DNA of 64,000 nucleotides from Flammeovirgaceae bacterium UBA2371 (GCA_002345965.1 DDTF01000027.1:1267-65266); one strand, 5' to 3'; numbered from the stretch's first letter, positions 44,286-54,219 are shown. Notes: generated by a model not told the origin, from the letters alone. A program made the numbers and translations.

Positions 44286-45736
44286 ATTTCACTTAATTTT
44301 TTTTGTAATAAACTGTTAGCCACCTTAGGGTCTGCTTTCCCCTTAGTTTGCTTCATTACTTCACCCATAAACATAGCAATTAATCCTTTCTTGCCTTTTT
44401 TGTATTCTGCCACCTTAGCCGGGAAATTACCCAATACCTTGTCTACCACCTCCTGAATAGTGCTCTCATCGCTTTCTTGTATCAGGTTCAAATCTTTGGC
44501 CACCTTCAATACATCAACGTTTTCTTTATCTAATAACGAGGGTAATACTTTTTGGGCTGCATTGGCAAAGCTAATTTTATTCTGCTCTACCAATTCAATC
44601 AAATCTGCCAGCACTTTTGGCTCCAATGGAAGAAGCTCAACTCCCCTTTCGTTAAGCAGCGACTTGATCGGCCCCATCAACCAGTTGGAGACTGATTTAT
44701 AATGGGTCGTGAGTGCACTTACACTTAAAAAAAAGTTGGCCATAGCTTTATTTTCAGTGAGCACCTCGGCATCGTATTCAGGAAGATTATATTCGCTGAT
44801 AAACTTTTGGAGTAGCGCTTCTGGCAGCATTGGCATTGTAGCCTTTATCTCATCAAGCCACTCATCTGAAACCAATAGTGGGCTTAAATCCGGATCAGGA
44901 AAATAACGATAGTCGTTCAATTCCTCTTTAGTGCGCATGCTGCTGGTGGTTCCGGAAACCACATCGAAGGTTCTGGTTTCAGAAACAATTGACCCTCCCT
45001 TTTCCAATACAGCAATTTGACGATTAATCTCATGATCTATTGCACGTTGCACATTGCGAATGGAGTTCATGTTCTTGACCTCTACCTTTTTTCCCAGTTC
45101 ACTTGCTCCCCTTTTCATCACAGAAACATTCGCATCGCAACGCAATGATCCTTCTTCCATATTGCCATCACAAATATCAAGGTAGCGAACGATCTTTCTT
45201 ATTTCATTAACCAGGGCTCCAGCTGCTTCCGAACTATTGATAACCGGCTCAGTAACGATCTCAATTAGCGGCACTCCAGCCCTATTGAGGTCGATCAAGG
45301 TATCAACTTCATCTTCAAGGTGAATTGATTTACCGGCATCTTCTTCTATATGAATTCTATTCAGCTTTATCTGAATGGCCTTATCCGACTTAACATTTAC
45401 TTTAATAAATCCGCCTATGCATATGGGGGTGCGGTCCTGTGTAAGCTGGTAACCTTTGGGCAGATCCGGATAAAAATAATTTTTTCGGTCAAAAATCTGG
45501 TAGCGTGAAATTTCGCTGTGGCAAGCCAACCCCATTTTAATGGCTTGTTCAACCACACGTTTATTCAACTTGGGTAATGTGCCAGGATGGGCCAACGAGA
45601 TAACACCTACTTGCGTGTTGGGTGCACCTCCATAAGCTGCCGCATCTGAATTATAAATTTTGCTGGAAGTCTGAAGTTGCGCATGAACTTCAAGTCCGAT
45701 CACCGGTTGATATTTGTCTACAATTGATTTATCCAT
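44282..45736 (-). CDS. gatB: Asp-tRNA(Asn)/Glu-tRNA(Gln) amidotransferase subunit B
   Basis: GatB is the kinase/transfer subunit of the indirect route that makes Gln-tRNA or Asn-tRNA. The 484-residue protein shows VIGLEVHAQLQTSSKIYN (residues 13-30), YFYPDLPKGYQLTQDRTPI, and EEGSLRCDANVSV. A C-terminal helical tRNA-binding tail domain (YqeY-like, about 400-484) ends in KADPKVANSLLQKKL. GatA and GatC are not in the window. It overlaps alaS by 8 bases and the TlpA-like gene by 4, so three genes share one compact transcript. Confidence 0.96.
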   Translation of the reverse strand: MDKSIVDKYQPVIGLEVHAQLQTSSKIYNSDAAAYGGAPNTQVGVISLAHPGTLPKLNKRVVEQAIKMGLACHSEISRYQIFDRKNYFYPDLPKGYQLTQDRTPICIGGFIKVNVKSDKAIQIKLNRIHIEEDAGKSIHLEDEVDTLIDLNRAGVPLIEIVTEPVINSSEAAGALVNEIRKIVRYLDICDGNMEEGSLRCDANVSVMKRGASELGKKVEVKNMNSIRNVQRAIDHEINRQIAVLEKGGSIVSETRTFDVVSGTTSSMRTKEELNDYRYFPDPDLSPLLVSDEWLDEIKATMPMLPEALLQKFISEYNLPEYDAEVLTENKAMANFFLSVSALTTHYKSVSNWLMGPIKSLLNERGVELLPLEPKVLADLIELVEQNKISFANAAQKVLPSLLDKENVDVLKVAKDLNLIQESDESTIQEVVDKVLGNFPAKVAEYKKGKKGLIAMFMGEVMKQTKGKADPKVANSLLQKKLSEI

Positions 45737-48350
45737 TTCCCACCATCTCTCTGGCCTTCTTTACAACTGCATCCAGTCCATTTAGGTTCTTTCCGCCAGC
45801 GGTAGCAAAGAAAGGCTGGCCTCCTCCTCCTCCTGAAATCTCAGCAGCGAGGATTTTTACCATTTCACCAGCATGAAACTTTTTACTCGCTTCCACTTCT
45901 GCACCTAGCATCACTGCCACCTGGGGTTTGCCATCTACATTCGCAGCCAATACCATGAACAGATTTTCAAACTGATTGCGCAACGCGTAGGCAATGTTTT
46001 TTAAAGCGTCTGCATTGGGCAATTCAACCTTTTCAATAATAGTCATCAATCCATTACTACTAACACCCCTTGCAGCAAGGTTATCTTTGAGCTGGTTGGC
46101 CTGTTGCTGAAATACTTCCTCCAACTTCTTCTCCAGATTATGTTTTTCCTCAAGTAGATTTTTTGTCGCTGCGGCAATGTCCTTCGGATTTTTAAGAAGC
46201 ATACGAATATCCTGCAATAATTTTATTTCATTATTGATATGGGCTTCTGCTCCATCTGCGGTGACAGCTTCAATCCTTCTGATGCCTGCCGCTACCGAGC
46301 TCTCCGCAATTATTTTAAACAATCCTATCTGACCAGTAGCGGTCACGTGGGTACCTCCGCACAGCTCTACCGAGTATTTGGGGTCGAAGGTAATCACACG
46401 TACATAGTCACCATACTTTTCTCCAAACAAGGCCATAGCGCCCATTCCTTTTGCTTCTTCAATGGGCACATTTCGTTGCTCGTTCAAGCGAATGTTTTCG
46501 CGGATTTTTTTATTCACTAAATCTTCCACCTTGCTGATTTCATCATCTGTCATGGCAGCAAAATGAGAAAAGTCGAAACGAAGTATTTTTTCATTTACCA
46601 GTGAACCTCTTTGCTCAACGTGCGATCCCAGCACTTGCCTTAACGCTGCGTGCATCAAGTGAGTAGCTGAGTGATTGTCCATGGTAAGCTGGCGTTTGTA
46701 GGCATCAACCTTCAAATTGAAAATTCCTTCCAGCTTTACAGGTAGTTTATCTGTATAATGAACGATCAGTTCATTTTCCTTTTTGGTGTCTATGATCTTT
46801 ATTTTTTCTGCATCAGACTCGATCAGCCCAGTATCACCTACCTGGCCACCACTTTCTGCATAAAAGGGAGTTCGCTCAAATACCAACTGGTATAGCTCTT
46901 TGTTCTTTTGTTTGACTTTGCGATAGCGAAGCAGCCGTGATGAGGCGGTAAGATTTTCGTAACCTACAAACTCTGGCTTTTCACCCTCGTTCACCGCAAT
47001 CCAATCTCCGGTTTCTTTTACGGCATCAGCCTTGGAGCGGGCTTTTTGCTTTTCCATTTCCTTCTTAAACCCTTGCTCATCTACTGTAAGTCCTTTTTCT
47101 CTGGCAATAAGAGAAGTAAGGTCAAATGGAAATCCAAAAGTATCATACAATTCAAATGCCAATTCCCCTCCTATGGTTTTGTTTGTCAGGCCTGTTTCAA
47201 TGTTCTCAATTCGCTTCAAACCTTTCTCTAAAGTTCTCAGGAAAGATTGCTCTTCTTCAATGATCACACGCGTTACATATTCTCTTTGTTGATACAACTC
47301 CGGGAATACCTCCTTGAGTTGATCTGCCAAAAGAGGCACAAGCCGGTACATGAATGGCTCCTTGAAATCCAAATATGAAAAGGCGTAGCGCACTGCTCTT
47401 CTTAAAATCCTTCGGATGACATAACCTGCCCCGGTATTGGATGGAAGCTGCCCGTCTGAAATCGCAAAGGAAACAGCCCGCACGTGATCGGCCACTACCC
47501 TGATGGCTACGTCCTGCTTTTCATTTTTTCCATATTCAACTTTGGCTTCCTTAGCGATAAAATTTATAAACGGGGTAAATACGTCTGTATCATAGTTGGA
47601 CTTTTTACCCTGAATAGCCATGCAGAGCCGTTCAAAACCCATACCTGTATCCACATGTTTATCGGGAAGGTTTTCCAGTTTTCCATTCGAAAGCCGGTTG
47701 AACTGAATAAATACAAGGTTCCAGATTTCTACCACCTGAGGATGATCCGCATTCACCAATTCCTTTCCAGGAATTTTCTTCACTTCTTCTTCTGGCCTAA
47801 GGTCTATATGTATTTCTGAGCACGGACCGCAAGGACCTGTATCACCCATTTCCCAGAAGTTGTCTTTTTTAGATCCATATATGATCCTGTCTTCACCTAC
47901 AATTGGTTTCCAGATTTCAAGTGCTTCCTGATCTGCGGGAAGATTGTCCGCTTTGTCCCCACCAAACACACTGGCATATAACCTGTCTTTTGGAAGCTTG
48001 TACACTTCGGTAAGTAATTCCCATGCCCAGGCGATGGCCTCCTTCTTGAAGTAATCTCCAAAAGACCAATTGCCCAACATCTCAAACATGGTATGATGAT
48101 AGGTATCAAACCCTACATCCTCCAGGTCGTTGTGTTTGCCACTCACGCGAAGGCATTTTTGGGTATCTGCTATCCGCTTGCTTTTGGGTACCGAATTACC
48201 AAGAAAATAGTCCTTGAACTGGACCATACCGGAGTTGGTGAACAATAAAGAGGGGTCATTTTTAAGCACCAGAGGTGCCGAAGGAACAATCAAATGTGCC
48301 TTTTTTTGAAAGAAATCGAGGAATTTATGCCTTATAGTGCCAGAATCCAT
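45729..48350 (-). CDS. alaS: Alanyl-tRNA synthetase
   Basis: AlaRS charges tRNA-Ala and edits mischarged serine or glycine. The 873-residue protein has the class II core with motif 1-2 (about 1-250: LLFTNSGMVQFKDYFLG and KHNDLEDVGFDTYHHTMFEM). The editing domain follows (about 560-720), with zinc ligands in HSATHLMHAAL and CGGTHVTATG. The C-terminal C-Ala domain (about 740-873) ends in AEISGGGGGQPFFATAGG. The length is normal. It starts the alaS-gatB-TlpA operon and is divergent from the first M23 peptidase gene. Confidence 0.98.
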   Translation of the reverse strand: MDSGTIRHKFLDFFQKKAHLIVPSAPLVLKNDPSLLFTNSGMVQFKDYFLGNSVPKSKRIADTQKCLRVSGKHNDLEDVGFDTYHHTMFEMLGNWSFGDYFKKEAIAWAWELLTEVYKLPKDRLYASVFGGDKADNLPADQEALEIWKPIVGEDRIIYGSKKDNFWEMGDTGPCGPCSEIHIDLRPEEEVKKIPGKELVNADHPQVVEIWNLVFIQFNRLSNGKLENLPDKHVDTGMGFERLCMAIQGKKSNYDTDVFTPFINFIAKEAKVEYGKNEKQDVAIRVVADHVRAVSFAISDGQLPSNTGAGYVIRRILRRAVRYAFSYLDFKEPFMYRLVPLLADQLKEVFPELYQQREYVTRVIIEEEQSFLRTLEKGLKRIENIETGLTNKTIGGELAFELYDTFGFPFDLTSLIAREKGLTVDEQGFKKEMEKQKARSKADAVKETGDWIAVNEGEKPEFVGYENLTASSRLLRYRKVKQKNKELYQLVFERTPFYAESGGQVGDTGLIESDAEKIKIIDTKKENELIVHYTDKLPVKLEGIFNLKVDAYKRQLTMDNHSATHLMHAALRQVLGSHVEQRGSLVNEKILRFDFSHFAAMTDDEISKVEDLVNKKIRENIRLNEQRNVPIEEAKGMGAMALFGEKYGDYVRVITFDPKYSVELCGGTHVTATGQIGLFKIIAESSVAAGIRRIEAVTADGAEAHINNEIKLLQDIRMLLKNPKDIAAATKNLLEEKHNLEKKLEEVFQQQANQLKDNLAARGVSSNGLMTIIEKVELPNADALKNIAYALRNQFENLFMVLAANVDGKPQVAVMLGAEVEASKKFHAGEMVKILAAEISGGGGGQPFFATAGGKNLNGLDAVVKKAREMVGNG

Positions 48351-48373
48351 TATTTCGCTTTAATTTATGCCTT

Positions 48374-48401
48374 TTTGTAGGTCAAAATATGACTATATTT
48401 A
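48374..48401 (+). promoter_or_regulatory. Possible promoter for the M23 peptidase gene
   Basis: TTTG (48374-48377) and TATATTTA (48394-48401; last base differs from TAnnTTTG) are spaced by 16 bases in the alaS/M23 divergent gap. The spacing is short of the usual 17-19, so it is only suggestive. Confidence 0.3.
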
Positions 48402-48443
48402 GCGCCCTAAACCGGCAAATTTAGCAGGAATCAGAGGATTTAT

Positions 48444-49412
48444 ATGCCTAACAAGAAATATTACTACAATCCAAAGACACTTCGGTTCGAAAGGAAGAAA
48501 ATTTCCATCTCTAAAGTAGTAGGGAATGCTTTTGGCTATTTGTCATTTGGTGCGCTTTTTTTTGTGGGCTTGTTGGTTCTCCAAAACTATATTGTAGAAA
48601 CACCTTTGGAAACTCAGTATCGTTTGGAAAACGAATCATTAAAAAATCACAAAGCCATTATTAACGAACGTCTTCAAACGGCAAGCACGCAACTAACAGC
48701 GCTCAAATCCAAAGACGGAGATCTTTACAAGAAAATATTTGAGATCCCTAAAGCGGAAGCGAGTGTCAACTACGGAGGACGCGAAGAGATTTTGGCTGCC
48801 TCCTCTCCTGTTTTTATGGATTGGACTGAAACCATTACAAACCAGTTTGTTTCAATAGCTCGAAAAGCAGAAAGAAGTAATAAGTTTTTTAGACTGACTG
48901 CCAGCGTTGACAAATCTGATTGGAATAAACTGCAATCAACTCCTGTGTTACAGCCAGTTGAAAATTTTGAAGTAGACCAGCTGGTTTCCGGCTATGGTGT
49001 ACGCATTAACCCATTCCACAAGGGCAAATACCACCACGATGGTGTTGATATTGCAGCACCAAGAGGTGCCAATGTAGTTGCTGCAGGACCTGGTAAGGTT
49101 ATCTCTGTAAAGAAAAGCGATTTGCTGGCCGGTTTTGGAAACTACGTAGAGATTGATCATGGCTATGGTTATATCACCAGATATGCCCACTTGGATGTTA
49201 TTAATGTTCGTGTTGGGGAAAAAGTATTGAAAGGATTTAAGATAGGAACAGTAGGATCATCTGGAGGTTCTATTGCGCCCCATGTCCATTATGAAGTAAA
49301 CGTTAATGGAACTAATGTAGATCCTCTGCAATATTTGGTGCAAGGTTTAAATAGTGACAACTATGCCAGGCTTTATATCGCAAGTAAAAAGATAAACCAA
49401 TCCCTAGATTGA
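48444..49412 (+). CDS. M23 family zinc metallopeptidase, membrane-anchored (first of a tandem pair)
   Basis: The 322-residue protein has a basic N-terminus, one transmembrane segment (about 31-48, GYLSFGALFFVGLLVLQ), a coiled-coil stretch (about 55-115), and a C-terminal LytM/M23 domain. Zinc ligands are visible: His and Asp in YHHDGVDIAAPRG, and the catalytic His pair in APHVHYEV. M23 enzymes cut peptidoglycan cross-bridges or act as activators when degenerate; all key residues appear here. The next gene is a clear paralogue, overlapping its stop by 1 base. The pair probably arose by duplication. Confidence 0.92.
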   Translation: MPNKKYYYNPKTLRFERKKISISKVVGNAFGYLSFGALFFVGLLVLQNYIVETPLETQYRLENESLKNHKAIINERLQTASTQLTALKSKDGDLYKKIFEIPKAEASVNYGGREEILAASSPVFMDWTETITNQFVSIARKAERSNKFFRLTASVDKSDWNKLQSTPVLQPVENFEVDQLVSGYGVRINPFHKGKYHHDGVDIAAPRGANVVAAGPGKVISVKKSDLLAGFGNYVEIDHGYGYITRYAHLDVINVRVGEKVLKGFKIGTVGSSGGSIAPHVHYEVNVNGTNVDPLQYLVQGLNSDNYARLYIASKKINQSLD

Positions 49413-50371
49413 TGGCAAAAGTCGACTACGTATACAATCCCAAAACTTGTAGGTATGAGCCTGTCATCATAAACAGTCAGATTCTGTTAAGAAGACTGGG
49501 AAGGTTCATGGGCGTTTCATTTATGATAGGAGTAATTTCTCTGCTGGTTTTTAATGCCAATTACCCATCGGTAGACGAAACTTTGCTGCTCTCAAGGAAT
49601 GAAGCACTGAAGGGAGATTGGAATGTATTGTATAAAAAACTTGACAATGCAGCCAAAGAGCTATCTGCTTTAGAGCAAACAGATGATCACAATTATCGTG
49701 TAATACTTGACCTGGAGCCATTGGCACAATCGGTGCGTGAAGCCGGTGTCGGTGGTCGCGAAAAAGAAAACGCCAATATCCCTTACAGAATCATCAAAGA
49801 AGGATATGAGAAAGCTGAAAAGTTAAAAAACAGACTTGATATAGAGATTCAATCCTTCGAAGAATTGAATAAGGAACTGGCCTACAAAGAAAGAATGTGG
49901 GCTTCTCGTCCGGCTATTCAACCCTTGAGCAATGAAGACCTAACTTACCTTCATACCACTTATGGAATGCGCAAGCACCCTATTCTTGGGTATTGGAGGG
50001 AACACAAAGGATTGGATTTTACAGCACCTAAAGGCTCACCCGTGTATGCCACAGGAGATGGAACTATAGAGGAGGCCCATTATTCAGATTCCTACGGCAA
50101 TGTGGTTTATATCGATCATGGATTCGGTTTTGAAACGCGTTATGCCCATCTGGTTGAATACATTATCAAAAAAGGAGAAAAGGTAAAGCGCGGGCAAATC
50201 ATCGGTTATGTGGGCAATACAGGACTCTCCTACTCAACGCACCTTCACTATGAAGTGCTATTCAAGGGTGACCAAATCAACCCGATTAATTTCTTCCAGC
50301 GTGATCTCAGCAACAGAGAATACGAAAAACTTGTAGAGCTGGGTGGAATCGCAACTACTTCCCTTGACTAA
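49412..50371 (+). CDS. M23 family zinc metallopeptidase, membrane-anchored (second of pair)
   Basis: The 319-residue protein shares layout with its neighbour: the same N-terminal YNPKT motif (DYVYNPKTCRYEPV against KYYYNPKTLRFERK), a transmembrane segment (about 33-50), a coiled coil and an M23 domain. The zinc residues are His and Asp in HKGLDFTAPKGSP, and the catalytic pair in STHLHYEVLF. The two proteins may form a hetero-assembly that remodels the cell wall, which is inferred. The ATG at 49412 shares the A of the preceding TGA, indicating coupled translation; a TTG at 49409 is an alternative. Confidence 0.92.
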   Translation: MAKVDYVYNPKTCRYEPVIINSQILLRRLGRFMGVSFMIGVISLLVFNANYPSVDETLLLSRNEALKGDWNVLYKKLDNAAKELSALEQTDDHNYRVILDLEPLAQSVREAGVGGREKENANIPYRIIKEGYEKAEKLKNRLDIEIQSFEELNKELAYKERMWASRPAIQPLSNEDLTYLHTTYGMRKHPILGYWREHKGLDFTAPKGSPVYATGDGTIEEAHYSDSYGNVVYIDHGFGFETRYAHLVEYIIKKGEKVKRGQIIGYVGNTGLSYSTHLHYEVLFKGDQINPINFFQRDLSNREYEKLVELGGIATTSLD

Positions 50372-50390
50372 TTTTCGTCTGGTTTTCAAC

Positions 50391-51563
50391 ATGCGCTATT
50401 TTTTCTGGATTATACTGGCACTGTCATCCTGTGTGTCATCACGTAAAGTACAACAAAGCACCACTGACAAAACTCCTGTGGATACGCTCCTTGTGAAGGT
50501 TGATACGTTGACGCTTAGGTCAGATACAGTGGCCATAGCCATAGGTCCAATACGCATAGACACCGTTGTAGAAATTGTAAAGAAGGACACGCTAACCTTT
50601 ATTGGGGTTGGAGATATCATGATGGGCACCAATTATCCTAATGCGAACAGATTGCCCCCCAACAATGCCCGTGATTTGATGGCCGAAGTAAAAGGTATTT
50701 TACAAGACGCGGATGTCACAATGGGCAACCTGGAAGGTGTGCTTCTTGATGAAGGAGGGACACCAAAAGGGTGCAGGAATCCAGACGCATGTTATGTATT
50801 CAGAAGCCCAACTATTTATGCTCAGAATCTACTTGACGCAGGTTTTGACATCATGAGCCTCGCCAACAATCATGCAGGAGACTTTGGCGATGAGGGCCGC
50901 AAAAGCAGTATGAAAACACTTGACTCGGTGGGGATTATATATGCCGGTCTGGTATCACAGCCGTACGTTTTATTTGAAAAGGAGAATATTAAGTATGGAT
51001 TTGCAGCATTTGCCCCTAATTCAGGGTGTGCCAGCATCAACGATATTGCTGCGGCCAAAGCCACTATCATGCATTTAGATTCGTTGGCTGATGTGGTTAT
51101 TGTATCCTTTCATGGCGGGGCGGAAGGAAGTAAATATGAACATGTACCTAGAAAACATGAATTATTTGTAGGTGAAGATCGAGGTGATGTTTACCATTTT
51201 GCCCATGCAGTAATTGATGCAGGTGCGGATATCGTGTTTGGACATGGACCACACGTGACCAGAGCCATAGAGGTTTACAACAATAGATTCATTGCCTATA
51301 GTTTGGGCAATTTCTGTACCTATGGCGGTTTTAACCTTAGTGGTGTGAACGGGTGGGCCCCCATTGTAAAAGTGTATACCAATGCAGAAGGCGCATTTTA
51401 TAAAGCCAGGATTACACCCATTTACCAATCTTATATGGCACCAGTAAGCATTGATTCACAAGGAAGGGTAATTAAACGGATGAGGGAGCTAACCCTTGAA
51501 GACTTTCCTGATACGATGATTACGATAAGTGATGATGGTTGGGTACACTATTCCACAAGATAA
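50391..51563 (+). CDS. CapA family metallophosphatase-like lipoprotein
   Basis: This 390-residue protein has a lipoprotein signal (LALSSC, Cys about residue 13). A short Thr/Asp-rich repeat linker (DTLLVKVDTLTLRSDTVAI) precedes a CapA-type calcineurin-like domain with FIGVGDIMMG, MGNLEG, SLANNHAGDFGDEG, VSFHGGAEGSKYEH and FGHGPHV. CapA proteins release or anchor poly-gamma-glutamate or act on related surface polymers; the poly-gamma-glutamate synthases are absent here. It follows the second M23 gene by 19 bases and is probably in the same operon. The start at 50391 is chosen for its signal; an upstream in-frame start gives 16 extra residues without similarity. Confidence 0.9.
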   Translation: MRYFFWIILALSSCVSSRKVQQSTTDKTPVDTLLVKVDTLTLRSDTVAIAIGPIRIDTVVEIVKKDTLTFIGVGDIMMGTNYPNANRLPPNNARDLMAEVKGILQDADVTMGNLEGVLLDEGGTPKGCRNPDACYVFRSPTIYAQNLLDAGFDIMSLANNHAGDFGDEGRKSSMKTLDSVGIIYAGLVSQPYVLFEKENIKYGFAAFAPNSGCASINDIAAAKATIMHLDSLADVVIVSFHGGAEGSKYEHVPRKHELFVGEDRGDVYHFAHAVIDAGADIVFGHGPHVTRAIEVYNNRFIAYSLGNFCTYGGFNLSGVNGWAPIVKVYTNAEGAFYKARITPIYQSYMAPVSIDSQGRVIKRMRELTLEDFPDTMITISDDGWVHYSTR

Positions 51564-51680
51564 TGTTGATACATTGTCGATTAAAATTTGCAGTTCACCA
51601 TTGTTCCAAGAATAAAGAATTACTACTTTGCATGGATAGATAGTGATAAAAACTCATTTTGTATAGCGCATTAGCTACGC

Positions 51681-52019
51681 ATGGCCTACAAAGAAAAAGA
51701 AATTGAAAAACTCTACTACTCCATTGGAGAGGTAGCGGAAATATTTAACGTAGCGCCTTCCTTAATTCGCTTCTGGGAATCTGAATTTGAGCTGATACAG
51801 CCTAAAAAGAACCGCAAAGGAAACAGGCAGTTTACTGTAGAAGACATCAACAATGTAAGAACCATTTATCATTTGGTGAAAGAAAAGGGGTTTACCCTTC
51901 AAGGCGCCAAAGAAATGCTGAAAAACGATACTCAATCAGTAAAAGACAAGATGGAAATGATCGATTCATTGAAAAGAATCAGACAATTCCTATCTGAGGT
52001 CAGAGACAAACTCCATTAA
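51681..52019 (+). CDS. MerR family transcriptional regulator
   Basis: This 112-residue regulator has the MerR winged helix at its N-terminus: YYSIGEVAEIFNVAPSLIRFW (about 10-31), then RQFTVEDINNVRTIYHLV (wing). A dimerisation helix ends it (about 75-112). The effector-binding region is short, so no metal or drug pocket is evident. It is a short MerR-like regulator type common in Bacteroidota, usually with unknown targets. It stands alone, about 117 bases after the CapA gene and 64 before dprA. Confidence 0.85.
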   Translation: MAYKEKEIEKLYYSIGEVAEIFNVAPSLIRFWESEFELIQPKKNRKGNRQFTVEDINNVRTIYHLVKEKGFTLQGAKEMLKNDTQSVKDKMEMIDSLKRIRQFLSEVRDKLH

Positions 52020-52083
52020 GCTGTTCCAGCTTACTATTTCGCCCTTTTATTTCATTTTCCTATAATAGCATTTTATTGCTTCA

Positions 52084-53196
52084 ATGGATCAAAACAGACT
52101 AGCATTGCTTGCCCTGCATTTTGTGCCCGGGATTGGAGACTTTCTGGTGCGCCAGCTGGTAAGTTATTGCGGATCCGCAGAGGATGTTTTCAAACTTCCC
52201 AAAAGCAAACTGATTAAAATACCAGGAGTTGGCGCCAGCACTATTTCAACACTTAAATCCAGTAATCCTTTTCTTGATGCTGAGCACGAGATAAAAAAAG
52301 CAGAGAAGGCAGATACCCGAATTCTTTTTTACCTGGACGCAGATTATCCACAGCGACTGAAACAATTTGACGATAGCCCGACCCTCCTCTACGTAAAGGG
52401 TAGCGTTAATCTAAATGCATCCAAAACCGTGGGAATTGTGGGTACGAGACAGGCAACCTCTTATGGCAAAGAGATGGTGGAAAAATTGATAACAGAACTG
52501 GTCCCTCATCAACCTTTGATCATTAGTGGCCTGGCGTATGGCATAGATATTCAAGCACATAAGTTGGCCTTACAGAAAAATCTATCTACGCTGGGAGTAA
52601 TGGGAAGTGGCATGGATGTGATCTATCCTTCTGTTCATAAAGATACGGCCATGAAGATGCTGGAGCATGGTGGACTGGTTACAGAAAATCCATTCGGCAC
52701 CAAACCCGATGCCCATAATTTTCCAGCACGCAATCGCATTATCGCTGGCCTTTCCGATGCACTCATCGTAGTGGAGGCTGCTGAAAAAGGAGGTGCCCTT
52801 ATCACGGCAGAGATTGCTAACAACTATAATAAGGATGTATTTGCCATTCCAGGGGCCGTGGGGCAGACTTATTCTGCAGGCTGCAATAAACTCATTAAAG
52901 TAAACAAAGCCCATTTGCTCACTGGCATAAAAGACATTGAGTACATTATGAATTGGAACCCGTCCGAACCCATAACCACCCAGGGTGTATCTCAACTGGA
53001 TTTAAACCTTTTTGATCCTGATGAATTAGTAGTCATCAACATGCTTCGCGAGAAGAAAAACGCCATGGTAATTGATGAGCTAAGTCGAAAAACTTCCCTC
53101 TCACCCAGTGTGCTGGCATCACTCCTTTTAAATCTGGAATTCAAAAATATTGTACGCTCCCTTCCAGGAAAATTGTACAAACTGAATAAGCTTTAA
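52084..53196 (+). CDS. dprA: DNA-processing protein DprA
   Basis: DprA loads RecA on incoming single-stranded DNA during natural transformation. The 370-residue protein has an N-terminal HhH-like part (HFVPGIGDFLVRQLVSYCG, IKIPGVGAS), the Rossmann fold (VGIVGTRQATSYGKEM, ISGLAYGIDIQAH, NRIIAGLSDALIVVEA), and a C-terminal winged helix (about 310-370, LVINMLREKKNAMVIDEL). The length fits the standard DprA. The 3' end overlaps the convergent HMG-CoA lyase gene by 4 bases. It suggests competence ability, but no com genes are close. Confidence 0.95.
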   Translation: MDQNRLALLALHFVPGIGDFLVRQLVSYCGSAEDVFKLPKSKLIKIPGVGASTISTLKSSNPFLDAEHEIKKAEKADTRILFYLDADYPQRLKQFDDSPTLLYVKGSVNLNASKTVGIVGTRQATSYGKEMVEKLITELVPHQPLIISGLAYGIDIQAHKLALQKNLSTLGVMGSGMDVIYPSVHKDTAMKMLEHGGLVTENPFGTKPDAHNFPARNRIIAGLSDALIVVEAAEKGGALITAEIANNYNKDVFAIPGAVGQTYSAGCNKLIKVNKAHLLTGIKDIEYIMNWNPSEPITTQGVSQLDLNLFDPDELVVINMLREKKNAMVIDELSRKTSLSPSVLASLLLNLEFKNIVRSLPGKLYKLNKL

Positions 53197-54044
53197 TGGG
53201 TGGCAAAAATAGCATCTGCCATTGTCAGTGCCTTGGCAAATGCTGCCTCATCAATTTTTGGCCTGGCATCCCGCAGGGTCAAATAATCCAAAATCGTTTC
53301 TGTTGCCAAATTGCCCACCAGCTCATCTTCAGCCATCGGGCAACCACCCCAGCCTTTTATTGCACCATCAAACCGATTGCATCCTGCATTGAAAGCTGCC
53401 TCAACCTTCTCTTTGGCCGTGGCTGGATTGGAGTGCAAGTGCGCACCAAATTCTATTCGGGGAAATCTTTTCTTTAAATGCGTAAACAGATAAGTAATTT
53501 GCTCTGGTTGAGACACCCCAATGGTATCGGCCAATGAAATGACTTCAATCTCCAATGTGGCCAAAATATCTACAAACTGGGATACGATATTGACATCGTA
53601 TGGATCATTGTAAGGATTACCAAAGCCCATACTGATGTAGGTCACCATCACCTTATCATGTTTTTTACACAATTCCTGAATGTCACTCACCGTATTCAGC
53701 GCCTCTACAATAGATTTGTTGGTATTCCTCTGCTGAAAGGTTTCTGATATCGATAATGGAAATCCCAGATAACTAATCCCTTCGAATTTTATCGCATCCT
53801 GAGCACCTCTGGTATTGGCCACAATAGCCAACAGTTTTGATTTTGTATCGGCCAAATCAAGTTGACCATATACCTCTGCTGTATCTTTCAATTGAGGAAT
53901 TGCCTTGGGCGATACAAAACTTCCAAAATCAATAGTATCAAACCCAACCTTTAACAATTGATTGATATATTCAACTTTTTGTGCTGTAGGAATAAATTTT
54001 TCAATCCCCTGCATCGCATCACGTGGACATTCAATAATTTTCAT
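53193..54044 (-). CDS. Hydroxymethylglutaryl-CoA lyase
   Basis: HMG-CoA lyase splits HMG-CoA to acetyl-CoA and acetoacetate, the last step of leucine degradation. The 283-residue TIM barrel shows IECPRDAMQGIEKFIPTAQK, VSPKAIPQLKDTAEVY, and the metal ligands His-x-His in EFGAHLHSNPATA. The signature loop is KGWGGCPMAEDELVGNLATE with the catalytic Cys. No leucine-pathway gene is adjacent. Its end overlaps dprA; its start is divergent from the DUF1800 gene across 175 bases in which I see no recognised site. Confidence 0.92.
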   Translation of the reverse strand: MKIIECPRDAMQGIEKFIPTAQKVEYINQLLKVGFDTIDFGSFVSPKAIPQLKDTAEVYGQLDLADTKSKLLAIVANTRGAQDAIKFEGISYLGFPLSISETFQQRNTNKSIVEALNTVSDIQELCKKHDKVMVTYISMGFGNPYNDPYDVNIVSQFVDILATLEIEVISLADTIGVSQPEQITYLFTHLKKRFPRIEFGAHLHSNPATAKEKVEAAFNAGCNRFDGAIKGWGGCPMAEDELVGNLATETILDYLTLRDARPKIDEAAFAKALTMADAIFATH

Positions 54045-54219
54045 TATTACAATTTGTAATCTATGCTCCTCATTTTAGGGCAATAATACAATAACAAATA
54101 ATTGGTAAACATGAATCACAGAAAAATAGATTCCCTGGCCGTAAATTATGGCGACTTATCTGAATATTGAGCAATAAGTCCCCAAAACAGAGATTAATTG
54201 ACGCTAAATTAAATGCTAG

